Assembly: GCA_015067005.1 (NCBI GenBank)
Contig: SVNH01000014.1
Span: forward strand, 27,534 to 91,533
Reading direction: 5' to 3'
Origin: Ruminococcus flavefaciens
GTDB lineage: Bacteria; Bacillota; Clostridia; Oscillospirales; Ruminococcaceae
Length of the DNA: 64,000 bases
Both the position numbers and the translations under genes were made by a program. Below are positions 33,111 to 42,322 of this stretch, piece by piece. How positions within the stretch are numbered: position 1 is the stretch's first letter; each line of letters opens with the position of its first letter. The notes below the pieces were generated by a model. The model had not been told where the DNA came from. It was given only the letters and a program-made list of their open reading frames with translations, and did not search any database.

Positions 33111-33238
33111 TTCTTTCCCTCCCTTATTCAGAGGTTGCCCGAAGCATCCTCCGGACGTCTATACTAATCACTCAAAAGAGTGTCAGTCAGCTTACAACCT
33201 GAACACAGCAGATATACTAAATGCAATAATATAATAAT

Positions 33239-33267
33239 ATTTTATCACAAGTTAACCACATTGTCAA
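33239..33267 (-). promoter_or_regulatory. Promoter of rpsU
   Basis: TTGACA, 17 bases, TAAAAT on the minus strand, about 130 bases before the start codon. The -35 box is part of the dyad TGTCAAGCATTTTTTTGACA, just past the end of leuS. Confidence 0.75.
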
Positions 33268-33294
33268 GCATTTTTTTGACAGTTTAAAAATTCG

Positions 33295-35727
33295 TTATTT
33301 TGCAACAATATTAACAAGTTTATTTGGTACATATATCTGCTTGATGATGTTCTTTCCGTCAGTGAATTCCTTCACCTTTTCATCAGCAAGTGCCTGTGCT
33401 ATGACAGAATCCTTATCTGCATCCACTGCAACACTGAGTTTTGCTCTGAGTTTGCCATTTACCTGTACAACGACCTCAACGGTATCCTCAACAAGCTGTG
33501 ATTCATCGTATGAAGGCCACGGCTCGAATGCGATAGTATCATTGTGACCGAAAATGCTCCATATCTCTTCACCGACATGAGGTGTGATACAGGACATCAT
33601 CTTGATAAGTCCCTCAGCGTATTCCTTCGGACACTTTCCTACCTTGTAGACCTCGTTCACGAATATCATCATCTGACTGATAGCGGTATTGAACGCCAGC
33701 TTCTCGAAGTCATCAGTTACCTTCTTGACTGTCTTGTGGTATACCTTAGTGAGAGAGCCGTCATTGTCATCAGTGAGATTCTCGGTCTCAGTGAAGAAGT
33801 TCCAAACTCTCTGTACAAATCTCTTTGCGCCCTCAACACCGTTTTTGCTCCACGGCTTGCTCACCTCAAGAGGTCCCATGAACATCTCATAGAGACGAAG
33901 TGTATCAGCGCCGTAATCTCTTACGATGTCGGACGGATTTACTACGAATTCAGGGAAACGCTTACCCATTTTGATACCATTCTCACCGAGTATCATTCCC
34001 TGATGAACAAGCTTCTTGAATGGTTCTTTTGTAGGTGCAAGTCCTTTATCATAGAGGTATCTGTTCCAGATACGTGAATAAATAAGGTGACCTACTGCGT
34101 GTTCAGGTCCGCCGATATAGAGGTCAACAGGCATCCAGTGCTTGAGAAGTTCCGGATCTGCAAACTGCTTGTCGTTGTGCGGATCTATATATCTGAAATA
34201 ATACCAGCTTGAACCGGCACTTCCGGGCATTGTTGAAGTCTCACGAGTACCCTTTATGCCATTATTATCGTACTTTTTCCACTCGGTTGCATTTTCGAGC
34301 GGTGCTTTGCCGTTCTTGCCCTTATAGTCGTCAAGCTCAGGAAGAATGAGCGGAAGTTCTGAATCGTCAAGTGCATGGATAGCACCGTCCTCGCCGTGAA
34401 CTACCGGAACAGGCTCGCCCCAGTAACGCTGACGTGCGAAGATCCACTCGCGGAAGTGGTAGTTTACAGTACGCTTTGCTCTGCCCATTTTTTCGAGTTT
34501 CTGAGTGATAGCTTCCTTTGCTTCCTCAACTGTCATCCCGGTAAATTCCTCGGAGTTGATAAGCTTATAGCCCTTGCCGAGGTACTCGGTCTTTTCCATT
34601 GCAGCCTCAGAAACGTCAATGTGACTATCCTTGCCGTCGATAACCTGTATCATGTCGATATTATGAGCGACTGCATACTCAAAATCGCGCTGATCGTGGC
34701 TCGGAACTGCCATTACAGCACCTGTTCCGTAGCTTGCAAGTACAAAGTCGCCGATGAACATACGCACTTCCTTGCCGTTTACAGGATTGATGCAGGTCAC
34801 GCCCTTGAGCTCACAGCCGGACTTTGTCTTGTTGAGTTCAGTACGATCCATATCGTTCTTTTTCTTTGTTTCAGCAATATAAGCCTCGACCTCTTCACGG
34901 TTCTGGACTCTGTCGAGAAGGCTCTCTGTTACAGCGCCGTCCGGAGCGAGTACCATGAATGTGATACCATAGATAGTTTCGATGCAGGTCGTAAAGATAG
35001 AGAACTTGCCGCCGCCAACGATATCGAATTCTACCTCAACACCAGTAGACTTGCCTATCCAGTTACGCTGGATAGCCTTTGTGGACTCAGGCCAGTCGAT
35101 CTCATCAAGACCTTCGAGAAGCTTCTCTGCAAAAGCAGGCTGGTCGATCACCCACTGCTTCATGTTCTTACGAACAACAGGGAAACCGCCGCGCTCAGAC
35201 TTGCCGTCGATGACCTCATCGTTTGAAAGCACTGTACCGAGCTCCTCGCACCAGTTTACAGGCATATCTATGTACTTTGCATAGCCGTCATTGTAGAGCT
35301 GCTTGAATATCCACTGAGTCCACTTGTAGAATTCAGGATCAGAAGTAGCTATCATTTTTGACCAGTCATAGTCAAAGCCGAGTTCCTTGAGCTGCTTCGA
35401 GAATGTCTTGATATTCTCCTGTGTGAAGCCGTTCGGATGATTTCCTGTATTGACCGCATACTGCTCAGCAGGAAGTCCGAAGGAATCATAGCCCATCGGG
35501 TGCAGGACATTATATCCCTGCATACGCTTCATTCTTGATACTATATCGGTAGCTGTATATCCCTCAGGATGACCAGCGTGGAGACCTACTCCAGAAGGGT
35601 ACGGGAACATATCGAGTGCATAGAACTTAGGCTTGCTGAAGTCCCATACATCTGTTTTGAAGGTTTCGTGTTCTTCCCAGTATTTCTGCCATTTAGCCTC
35701 GATAGACTTAAAGTCGTATCTGCTCAT
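33295..35727 (-). CDS. leuS: Leucyl-tRNA synthetase
   Basis: The 810 residues cover a complete class Ia LeuRS. The HIGH-type signature appears as MFPYPSGVGLHAGHPEGYTATD, followed by the editing domain (TCIETIYGITFMVLAPDG, SYGTGAVMAVPSHDQRD), SAGSSWYYFRYIDP and the C-terminal VVVQVNGKLRAKL. The usual KMSKS loop reads IKMGKRFPEFVVNP, a variant form. It charges tRNA-Leu and edits mischarged products. It is the last gene of the long minus-strand run from yhbY. GGAGGAATG precedes the start. Confidence 0.98.
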   Translation of the reverse strand: MSRYDFKSIEAKWQKYWEEHETFKTDVWDFSKPKFYALDMFPYPSGVGLHAGHPEGYTATDIVSRMKRMQGYNVLHPMGYDSFGLPAEQYAVNTGNHPNGFTQENIKTFSKQLKELGFDYDWSKMIATSDPEFYKWTQWIFKQLYNDGYAKYIDMPVNWCEELGTVLSNDEVIDGKSERGGFPVVRKNMKQWVIDQPAFAEKLLEGLDEIDWPESTKAIQRNWIGKSTGVEVEFDIVGGGKFSIFTTCIETIYGITFMVLAPDGAVTESLLDRVQNREEVEAYIAETKKKNDMDRTELNKTKSGCELKGVTCINPVNGKEVRMFIGDFVLASYGTGAVMAVPSHDQRDFEYAVAHNIDMIQVIDGKDSHIDVSEAAMEKTEYLGKGYKLINSEEFTGMTVEEAKEAITQKLEKMGRAKRTVNYHFREWIFARQRYWGEPVPVVHGEDGAIHALDDSELPLILPELDDYKGKNGKAPLENATEWKKYDNNGIKGTRETSTMPGSAGSSWYYFRYIDPHNDKQFADPELLKHWMPVDLYIGGPEHAVGHLIYSRIWNRYLYDKGLAPTKEPFKKLVHQGMILGENGIKMGKRFPEFVVNPSDIVRDYGADTLRLYEMFMGPLEVSKPWSKNGVEGAKRFVQRVWNFFTETENLTDDNDGSLTKVYHKTVKKVTDDFEKLAFNTAISQMMIFVNEVYKVGKCPKEYAEGLIKMMSCITPHVGEEIWSIFGHNDTIAFEPWPSYDESQLVEDTVEVVVQVNGKLRAKLSVAVDADKDSVIAQALADEKVKEFTDGKNIIKQIYVPNKLVNIVAK

Positions 35728-35746
35728 TTCAAATCATTCCTCCGAA

Positions 35747-36118
35747 TCATTTATTGAATAGTTCCGGTAATTCATCCCACTTGTTTGTGAAATGCTCTTT
35801 GATATCCGAATTTGTAAATATCAGCGCAGCGCAGGCAACGTCTGCGATGCCCTCTATCAGATAGATCCAGTTATCCGAGATATGTGAGATATTTGCCGGA
35901 AGGTGTATCAGTGCGATATAAACAAGATAACCTGCTGTGACGTAGTTCACATACTGCAAGCCTGTATACAGGGCTGCGGCAATGAACACACCAACGATAA
36001 TATCACCGAATCCGCCGCCGAGTATCATATTCAGGATCGCTTTAACGATGGTATAGATACCAACAGCAAGTGCAAGCTTTCTTCCGTTTTCATTATTGGT
36101 CTTCAAAGAAAGACTCAC
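35747..36118 (-). CDS. Small integral membrane protein (hypothetical)
   Basis: The 123-residue protein has about four hydrophobic segments (LALAVGIYTIVKAILNMILG, DIIVGVFIAAALYTGL, VTAGYLVYIALIHLP, LIEGIADVACAALIF) and a charged tail (DIKEHFTNKWDELPELF). It is not a family I can name. Its start overlaps the rsfS stop by four bases and it is followed by leuS, so it is co-transcribed with translation genes. Confidence 0.75.
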   Translation of the reverse strand: MSLSLKTNNENGRKLALAVGIYTIVKAILNMILGGGFGDIIVGVFIAAALYTGLQYVNYVTAGYLVYIALIHLPANISHISDNWIYLIEGIADVACAALIFTNSDIKEHFTNKWDELPELFNK

Positions 36119-36474
36119 TCCTTTGTAATAAGATGGCTTATGTCTATCTGTTCACCGTCTGCCCAAAGACCTTCAAGCTTATAGAAGTTTCTTGTATCCT
36201 TGTAGAATACGTGTACTATAATATCGCCGTAATCGAGGATTATCCATGTGTTGCCTGTATCAGCCTCACGTCTTTCGGGTTCGATGCCTTTCTGTGAAAG
36301 CTGGAATTCAACTTCATCAGCGAGTGTACGTGCATGGGTATTGCTCGTACCGTTTACAATAACGAAATAGTCAGCAAGAATAGTAAGATCCGAGATCTTC
36401 AGTGCCTGAATATCTTCTCCCCTCTTAAGATCGAGAGTTTTCACGATAAGTTCAAGTTTTTCCTGCTCTGTCAT
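36115..36474 (-). CDS. rsfS: Ribosome silencing factor RsfS
   Basis: At 119 residues it has the RsfS/YbeB core: LDLKRGEDIQALKISDLTILADYFVIVNGTSNTHARTLADEV and TGNTWIILDYGDIIVHVFYKDTRNFYKLEGLWADG. It binds uL14 and blocks subunit joining when nutrients are low. The gene sits in the nadD-yqeK-rsfS-leuS cluster typical of Firmicutes. Confidence 0.97.
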   Translation of the reverse strand: MTEQEKLELIVKTLDLKRGEDIQALKISDLTILADYFVIVNGTSNTHARTLADEVEFQLSQKGIEPERREADTGNTWIILDYGDIIVHVFYKDTRNFYKLEGLWADGEQIDISHLITKE

Positions 36475-36497
36475 ATATACACATCCTTTGCGGTTAA

Positions 36498-37982
36498 TTA
36501 TTTGTTAGGATCTCTTGGAGGTTCTGTTGCACGTTCGAGTTTATCGAGCGTTGCACCTGTATCATCATATACTCCATAAGCGTGGTCGGTATAGAGCTCA
36601 GCGATAGTCGAATCGGAAAGCAGCATCTTTCTCTGATATGGTCTGTAATACTTGTTCAGCATATCAATAGTCTCCTGCTTGTGGATAGAATAGAGTGAAT
36701 ATCCGTTACCATCAGGACCGATGTAGAGATTATCCATTGATGAGCCTTCACCGGGCACCATATTTACAAATACGTTTTCAAGCTCGATAGTTCCGGCAAA
36801 ATCACCGAGCTTTGTAAGATCGCCGACACTCATATCTGTTGCGATCCACTTGTTCTTGTATATCTCATACAGGAACTTATAGAGGTTATCCTCGCCGCCG
36901 CCTACAACACTGATGAGTTTCTTCATAGCAGCAGCCATGAAACGTCTCTGATTCTTGACACGTCCGATGTCACCTTCGAGCCAGCCGTAGCGGTAACGCA
37001 TGAACCACTCTGTCTGCTGACCGTTAAGTGTAATGTCACCGGCAGGGATGATCTTGTCGCCCTCATACATGATCTCTTCTTCAAGGTGCATCGGAATACC
37101 GCCGATGAGATCAACAATATCAACGACATCTGTACAAACGGTAGTGATATAAGCGTCTATCGGGATACCGAAGCTTTCTTCAACTGCATCAACTACTCGC
37201 TGGATAGGCGGCTGTACATCAGCTCTTCCGAGGTTATATATACTGTTTGCCTTTCCGTTAGGTGATGAGGTGTAGTAAGGCATGAACGAATCTCGCGGTA
37301 TCTGAAGGATATTCATCTTGCCGCCGCGGATATCGAACTCCATGATCCACATGATGTCGGTGTTGCACACATCTTCATCAAATCCGAGGAAGAGCACTGT
37401 GAACTGTCCCTCGATCTTCTGCGGAAGGTCAAGACCGTCATCGTAATCGATCTCAACCACTTCGGTGTTTATCTGAGGATCATGCTTCTGCTTATCAATG
37501 TTGCCCTCGATATATCCGAGGAACTGCTCATTTTTGAGGTAATAGCGCAGTGAAACATTTTTCTTTGTGCCGTCTCTCTTGTCATGGAACCAGATTATCG
37601 GCATATTCAGTATGAGAACAGCGATGATGACAAGGCTTCCTGCAACTGACAGTACCTTTATCACGAGGTCCTTCCATGAGAATGATGTATCCTCATCATC
37701 ATAGTATTCATCATCGTCATAATCGTCATAGCCGGAAGTATTTGTAACATCCTGCTGCCAGTTCTGATAACCGCCCTGCGGCATTCTCTCATAGGGATTA
37801 TCGTCCGGATCAGCTTCATGCAGTCCGTGATACTGCTGCTGCGGTATATCGTACTGCGGCGGAACAGGCGCATTGTTCTGAGAAGGATTGCTATTAATCC
37901 TCGTAAGCTTTCTGAGTGGCTTCGGACGAGGCTGTTTAGGGATATTGATGTCAATATCATTATTCATATCATTCTGATTCAT
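36498..37982 (-). CDS. LytR-CpsA-Psr (LCP) family wall-polymer ligase
   Basis: The 494-residue protein has a long disordered cytoplasmic N-terminus rich in Asn, Pro and Gln, one membrane helix near residues 110-135 (VLSVAGSLVIIAVLILNMPIIWF) and an extracellular LCP domain: TVLFLGFDEDVCNTDIMW, ILQIPRDSFMPY, IDLIGGIPMHLEE-type (VDLIGGIPM) and IGRVKNQRRFMAAAMKK with catalytic-site Arg residues. LCP enzymes attach anionic polymers or glycans to peptidoglycan. AGAGG six bases before the ATG at 37982 decides the start over 38006. LCP genes often lie between yqeK and rsfS in Clostridia. Confidence 0.93.
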   Translation of the reverse strand: MNQNDMNNDIDINIPKQPRPKPLRKLTRINSNPSQNNAPVPPQYDIPQQQYHGLHEADPDDNPYERMPQGGYQNWQQDVTNTSGYDDYDDDEYYDDEDTSFSWKDLVIKVLSVAGSLVIIAVLILNMPIIWFHDKRDGTKKNVSLRYYLKNEQFLGYIEGNIDKQKHDPQINTEVVEIDYDDGLDLPQKIEGQFTVLFLGFDEDVCNTDIMWIMEFDIRGGKMNILQIPRDSFMPYYTSSPNGKANSIYNLGRADVQPPIQRVVDAVEESFGIPIDAYITTVCTDVVDIVDLIGGIPMHLEEEIMYEGDKIIPAGDITLNGQQTEWFMRYRYGWLEGDIGRVKNQRRFMAAAMKKLISVVGGGEDNLYKFLYEIYKNKWIATDMSVGDLTKLGDFAGTIELENVFVNMVPGEGSSMDNLYIGPDGNGYSLYSIHKQETIDMLNKYYRPYQRKMLLSDSTIAELYTDHAYGVYDDTGATLDKLERATEPPRDPNK

Positions 37983-38008
37983 TATTATCCTCTTTCTGTC
38001 ATTCATGT

Positions 38009-38596
38009 TTATTTCTTTTGCAGACGGGTATAGAAATTATACCCTTCAGCCGTACATATCGGAACAAGCCCGCCTTTTTTCACGACCGATCTAATCGAAA
38101 AAGCAAACGCTTCGAGCATTGCTTCATTCAGACTTGAATAAGCAAGCTTCCGCATTCTGTCAACATCCTTGTAATCTCTTTCGGCAGATATAAGGTCGCC
38201 GAGGTAAACTATCTCTTCAAGTCTCGACATCCCTGCCCTGCCTACTGTATGGAATCTTATCGCATTGAGTATATCAATATCCTCAATCCCGAATTCCTTT
38301 TTTACGAATCCGGCACCTGCAACAGCGTGCCAGAGAGATTTTGTTTCAAGCTCTTCACGGCAGTATGTAAAACCGCTCGAAATGACAAGCTCCTTCTGCT
38401 CATCATCAGGAAGCTCCTTACATATATCATGAAGAAGTCCGGCAAAATATGCCTTATCAGGATCTTCACCGTATTTCTGCGCAAGCTTACGGCATTCCGC
38501 AGCTACATTGACCGAATGCGCGTATCTTTTTGCTGAAAGCTTTTCTTTAAGGTATTTCTTTTTATCACTTACGTCATAAAGCAAACTTGTTTTCAC
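38009..38596 (-). CDS. yqeK: YqeK-type HD-domain nucleotide hydrolase
   Basis: The 195-residue protein has HD-domain motifs SAKRYAHSVNVAAECRKLA, AYFAGLLHDICKELPDDE, LWHAVAGAGFVKKEFGI, AIRFHTVGRAGMSRLEEIVYLGDLI. YqeK enzymes split diadenosine tetraphosphate symmetrically to ADP. The start is uncertain: the GTG at 38596 lies inside GAGGTGA, and a TTG four codons on is an alternative. It overlaps the nadD end. Confidence 0.93.
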   Translation of the reverse strand: MKTSLLYDVSDKKKYLKEKLSAKRYAHSVNVAAECRKLAQKYGEDPDKAYFAGLLHDICKELPDDEQKELVISSGFTYCREELETKSLWHAVAGAGFVKKEFGIEDIDILNAIRFHTVGRAGMSRLEEIVYLGDLISAERDYKDVDRMRKLAYSSLNEAMLEAFAFSIRSVVKKGGLVPICTAEGYNFYTRLQKK

Positions 38597-39194
38597 CTCG
38601 TAAAGAATATAATCCCTTCAATCTTATATATTGTACTACATTTTTATCAAGATAGCAAGCATAATTCTCATTTTTTTCGATTTTTTTTCGTATTTCTGTT
38701 GATGAAACTTCCAGCGGCTTGGCTTTGCTAATACAAATATTGCCGAATTCACGCAGTTTATCCGCTTTTTCTTCAAGTTGAGGAAGGTCTCCTTCATTTC
38801 TTGAAACAACACATAATGTAACCTCCGAAAGGATGTCATCAAATCTGTACCATTTCTCAAAACACATGAGCATATCACTTCCGACGAGCAGAAACAGTTC
38901 AGCATCAGGGAGAATACTGCGGAAATATTTGATAGTGTAGATAGTATAGCTCACCCTGTCAGAATCAAGTTCATAGCTGCTGACTTCAAGTATAGCGTCC
39001 CCATTGCAGGCAAGCCGCAGCATTTCAAGTCTGTCACCGCCGGAAACGTACTCCGCACTTGAACGGTGCGGGGAAATCCTTGAAGGCACAAGATATACCT
39101 TTTCAAGCCCGAATTCCTCAGCGGCAGCTCTTGCAAGATGAATGTGTCCATTGTGGACCGGATTAAAGCTTCCGCCGTAAATTCCGATACGCAT
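38574..39194 (-). CDS. nadD: Nicotinate-nucleotide adenylyltransferase
   Basis: The 206-residue protein has the nucleotidyltransferase signature MRIGIYGGSFNPVHNGHIHLA, then VYLVPSRISPHRS, LFLLVGSDMLMCFEKWYRFDDIL and VSSTEIRKKIEKNE near the end. It makes nicotinate adenine dinucleotide, the substrate of the NadE encoded at 26832. Coupled to yqeK by overlap. Confidence 0.97.
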   Translation of the reverse strand: MRIGIYGGSFNPVHNGHIHLARAAAEEFGLEKVYLVPSRISPHRSSAEYVSGGDRLEMLRLACNGDAILEVSSYELDSDRVSYTIYTIKYFRSILPDAELFLLVGSDMLMCFEKWYRFDDILSEVTLCVVSRNEGDLPQLEEKADKLREFGNICISKAKPLEVSSTEIRKKIEKNENYACYLDKNVVQYIRLKGLYSLRGENKFAL

Positions 39195-39206
39195 AGTTAC
39201 CTCCGA

Positions 39207-39902
39207 TCATTTCCACGGACGCTTTTTGCCGAGCCATCCCTTTGCCTCCCAGTAATCGTGATCGGTATGGCTGAAGCCCGTGCGCTGGATCATTCTCATT
39301 ATCGAAAAGAATGCCTTTGTTTTCAGTCCCGGACGCACTTTTCCGTGGCTGTGCTTTATTTTCTTTGCAAGAGCATCAGTTTTCTTTTCGAGAGACTGCT
39401 TTATCTTCGGAGAAACGTCTTTCCAGTTCACCTGATGTACAGCTTTTCCGAGTTTGTAGGTCTTAGGTATGCCCCAGAAGAAACAGCTGTCCGCCATATC
39501 TTTCATTGTGGACTTCATACCTGCACCGGCAGCTGTTGCAACTACTACCGCCTGCTTGCCGAACATCTTCTCCTCAGGGCGGTGTACCATCCAGCGCCAG
39601 CCGTAGTGGTCAAGGAAAGCCTTCATCTGTCCCGTGCAGTGATAAACGTATACAGGCGAAGTCAGGATAATGAGGTCTGAGCTGTCTATCGCCTCAGTTA
39701 TCGGACGCAGCTTTTCATAGTGCGGACACTTATCCGCTGCCACAGAAAAGCAATTCTTGCAGTTGCAGCAGAACTCGTCAAAATCATGGGGCAGGAAAAA
39801 CTCGGTGATATTTTCGGGAGAAGTGATCTTCTCCGCAAGCATACGTCCTGTGCTGTAAGTCGAGCCCTTGTGATTCGTACCACTTATTAAAACAACCTTC
39901 AT
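39207..39902 (-). CDS. Flavodoxin-like / NADPH-dependent FMN reductase family protein
   Basis: The 231-residue protein starts KVVLISGTNHKGSTYSTGRMLAEKI, an FMN phosphate-binding loop, and has CCNCKNCFSVAADKCPHYEKL, a Cys cluster typical of iron-sulfur flavoprotein-like reductases, then LIILTSPVYVYHCTGQMKAFLDH and a basic C-terminus. It probably reduces a substrate with FMN and NAD(P)H; the substrate is unknown. ATG 39902 is preferred to the GTG at 39908, which overlaps the yhbY stop. It is an unusual insertion in the otherwise conserved yhbY-nadD cluster. Confidence 0.85.
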   Translation of the reverse strand: MKVVLISGTNHKGSTYSTGRMLAEKITSPENITEFFLPHDFDEFCCNCKNCFSVAADKCPHYEKLRPITEAIDSSDLIILTSPVYVYHCTGQMKAFLDHYGWRWMVHRPEEKMFGKQAVVVATAAGAGMKSTMKDMADSCFFWGIPKTYKLGKAVHQVNWKDVSPKIKQSLEKKTDALAKKIKHSHGKVRPGLKTKAFFSIMRMIQRTGFSHTDHDYWEAKGWLGKKRPWK

Positions 39903-39904
39903 AT

Positions 39905-40207
39905 TCACTTTGCCTTTGGGATGTTCTCGATAACAGGCTCTTTCTCGTTACGCTTGAAGAGTACGAACTTGCTTCCTATCACCTGAACAACGTCTGCGCC
40001 GGTCTGCTCAGCGACAGCATCAGCTGCTTCACGGGCAGTCCAGCCGGAATTTTCAAGAACTCTCAGCTTTATGAGTTCTCTCTTGCGGAGTGCCTCACCA
40101 ATGTCCTTGCACATAGCTTCGGTCACGCCGCCCTTGCCGACTTGAAAAATTGTCTCGTATGTTGAAGCGATACCTCTCAGGTACGCTCTCTGCTTGCTTG
40201 TAAGCAT
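39905..40207 (-). CDS. yhbY: YhbY family RNA-binding ribosome assembly protein
   Basis: The 100-residue CRM-domain protein has LTSKQRAYLRGIASTYETIFQVGKGGVTE, IGEALRKRELIKLRVLEN, and VVQVIGSKFVLFKRNEKE. It associates with pre-50S particles. First of the yhbY...leuS run, just after rdgB. Confidence 0.95.
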   Translation of the reverse strand: MLTSKQRAYLRGIASTYETIFQVGKGGVTEAMCKDIGEALRKRELIKLRVLENSGWTAREAADAVAEQTGADVVQVIGSKFVLFKRNEKEPVIENIPKAK

Positions 40208-40210
40208 ATC

Positions 40211-40810
40211 TCATTCACCATATCTTTCTTTGAGTAAGCGGTACAGTTCCCGCATTGCTGCACCTCTGTGGCTTATTTCATTCTTTTCATCCGCGGACAT
40301 CTCCGCCATTGTTCTGTTTCCTACCATGAACACCGGATCATAGCCGAAACCATTTGTTCCGCGCTGCTCATAGCCGATATTTCCCTCACACTTTCCGCTG
40401 ACTGTGAACAGCTGTCCGTCGGTATCAAGAAAGGCTATCGAGCATACAAATCTTGCTGTACGCTCATCGTCCGGCACATTATTCATTTCACCGAGCAGCT
40501 TTGCACATTCCTGTCCCTTTGGAGCATACCGCGCAGAGTGTACTCCCGGTCTTCCGCCGAGAGCGTCCACGCACAGACCGCTGTCATCAGCGAATACTGC
40601 CGGGCTCCCGCCTGTTTTTTCGGTAACAGCAGCACGTACCGCTCTTGCCTTTATTGCAGCATTATCTGCAAATGTTTCACCGTTTTCGTCCGGATCACAG
40701 TCTATGCCCATATCACCGAGCGAAAGGACTTCTATTCCGAGCGGCGCGACTATCTCCCGCGCCTCACGGAGTTTATTGGCATTATTCGTCGCCATTATCA
40801 GTTTCTTCAT
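40211..40810 (-). CDS. rdgB: Non-canonical purine NTP pyrophosphatase (RdgB/HAM1)
   Basis: The 199-residue protein has KLIMATNNANKLREAREIV with the phosphate-binding SHTIENTNK-like region, AVFADDSGLCVDALGGRPGVHSARYA, and GTNGFGYDPVFM followed by EKNEISHRGAAM. It hydrolyses dITP and XTP to keep them out of DNA. The ORF track adds 55 Lys/Arg-rich codons that are merely the acidic ftsY tail read in another frame. The ATG at 40810 follows GAGGATAGTGAAG and overlaps ftsY by 29 bases. Confidence 0.96.
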   Translation of the reverse strand: MKKLIMATNNANKLREAREIVAPLGIEVLSLGDMGIDCDPDENGETFADNAAIKARAVRAAVTEKTGGSPAVFADDSGLCVDALGGRPGVHSARYAPKGQECAKLLGEMNNVPDDERTARFVCSIAFLDTDGQLFTVSGKCEGNIGYEQRGTNGFGYDPVFMVGNRTMAEMSADEKNEISHRGAAMRELYRLLKERYGE

Positions 40811-42239
40811 CTTCACTATCCTCGTCCTCGGACTCTGTTTCTTCCTCTTCTTCCTCATACTTCTTTCTGCCGAAGAGTCTGCTGAAGAATCCGCGCTTTT
40901 TCTTCTTCTCAGGCTGAACTTCCTCTTCCTCGGTCTCCTCTTCCGGCTCAGAAGCTTCATCGCTTTCCTCATCACCGCCGTCTAAGATGTCGGAATGCTC
41001 TTCCTGCCAGTTATCCATATAGTTCTCGTTGTATGAGTAGCCGGTCTGAGAGATAAGCTCACCGTCCTCTTCAACAGGCTCAGGAGCATCCTCTGTTTCG
41101 TTTTCTTCCTCTGCTGTTTCAGCTGCGTTCTCCTCGTAAGTCTCAGGCGCTGCGACCTCTGGCTCTTCGTTCTCAGGCTCATCTGCTTCAGCATCCTCAG
41201 TTTCAGCCTCAGCGGGATCCTCTTCCTCATAAGCCTCTTCAGCAGCTTCATCTTCCTGATACTCTGTCTCTTCTCCGGAATCCTCGCCCTCAAGTTCTGT
41301 ATCTTCTTCAGCTTCAGCTTCTTCTGTTTCAACATCGCTGAACAGAGCCTCAACGAATGTACGGCTGTCGAACGGCTGGAGATCGTCGATCTTCTCTCCG
41401 ACGCCGATAAGCTTTACAGGTATTCCGAGTTCATTCTTGATCGAGATAACGATGCCGCCCTTTGCAGTGCCGTCAAGCTTTGTGAGAACGATACCGCTTA
41501 TAGGTGCAGTCTCACTGAAAAGCTTAGCCTGATTTACGGCATTCTGACCGGTAGTCGCATCCAGCACAAGAAGCACCTCGCGCGAGCAGTCTCCTGCTTT
41601 TGAATCAATGATACGATTGATCTTTGCAAGTTCGTCCATGAGGTTTTTCTTGTTATGAAGTCTTCCTGCTGTATCAATGATAACAACGTCGCAGCCCCTT
41701 GCTTTTGCAGCTTCAAGTGCATCGTACACGACAGCGCCCGGATCTGAGCCCTCAGCGTGTTTTACTATGTCAACTCCTGCACGGTCGGTCCAGACCTGAA
41801 GCTGGTCGATAGCAGCCGCACGGAACGTATCAGCAGCAGCTACGATGACCTTTTTGCCCTCGTTCTTGAACTGGTGACAGAGCTTGCCGATAGTTGTGGT
41901 CTTGCCCGCGCCGTTTACGCCTATGACCATTATTACTGCCGGTGATACTGAAAGGTCAAGACCTGTGTCATCGCCCATTATCTCACCAATGACCTCGTGA
42001 ATGAGTTCCATTATCTCAGCCGGATCTGTTATGCCGCGCTCCTTGATCTTCTTGCGAAGGCGGTCACAGATCTCCTCGGATGTCTCAACGCCGATGTCGC
42101 TCATTATCATTGCTTCTTCGAGCGCTTCAAAGAGATCCTCATCTATCTTTGTGAATGAATTTGTTATCCTTCTGAGACTGTTTATGAAAGAGTCTCTTGT
42201 TTTACGCAGTCCAGCTGCTATCTTTGCAATAATTCCCAT
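40782..42239 (-). CDS. ftsY: Signal recognition particle receptor FtsY with a C-terminal acidic tail
   Basis: Residues 1-302 of 485 are a full NG GTPase core: amphipathic start GIIAKIAAGLRKTRDSF, P-loop GVNGAGKTTTIGKL (about 107-120), AADTFRAAAIDQLQVW, VVIIDTAGRLHNK, VLTKLDGTAKGG and GVGEKIDDLQPF. FtsY docks ribosome-SRP complexes at the membrane. The acidic A-domain, normally at the N-terminus, is absent there. Instead residues 303-485 form a Glu/Asp-rich tail. Inside the tail is KKKKRGFFSRLFGRKK, which resembles the basic amphipathic membrane-targeting segment usually found before the N domain. The reading is clean throughout and well supported by AGGAG before the ATG. Confidence 0.96.
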   Translation of the reverse strand: MGIIAKIAAGLRKTRDSFINSLRRITNSFTKIDEDLFEALEEAMIMSDIGVETSEEICDRLRKKIKERGITDPAEIMELIHEVIGEIMGDDTGLDLSVSPAVIMVIGVNGAGKTTTIGKLCHQFKNEGKKVIVAAADTFRAAAIDQLQVWTDRAGVDIVKHAEGSDPGAVVYDALEAAKARGCDVVIIDTAGRLHNKKNLMDELAKINRIIDSKAGDCSREVLLVLDATTGQNAVNQAKLFSETAPISGIVLTKLDGTAKGGIVISIKNELGIPVKLIGVGEKIDDLQPFDSRTFVEALFSDVETEEAEAEEDTELEGEDSGEETEYQEDEAAEEAYEEEDPAEAETEDAEADEPENEEPEVAAPETYEENAAETAEEENETEDAPEPVEEDGELISQTGYSYNENYMDNWQEEHSDILDGGDEESDEASEPEEETEEEEVQPEKKKKRGFFSRLFGRKKYEEEEEETESEDEDSEDEETDNGDE

Positions 42240-42322
42240 AAGTGCTCCTGATCCGCCGTTTCCGGCTGCTGTTATAATAATCGTTGGTGAATGTTGATTT
42301 CAGACATTTTCCTGAGAAGTCA

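Noticed and set aside
40811-40975. Lys/Arg-rich N-terminal extension of rdgB in the ORF track
   Set aside because: It is the acidic ftsY tail read in another frame; the true rdgB start is at 40810.
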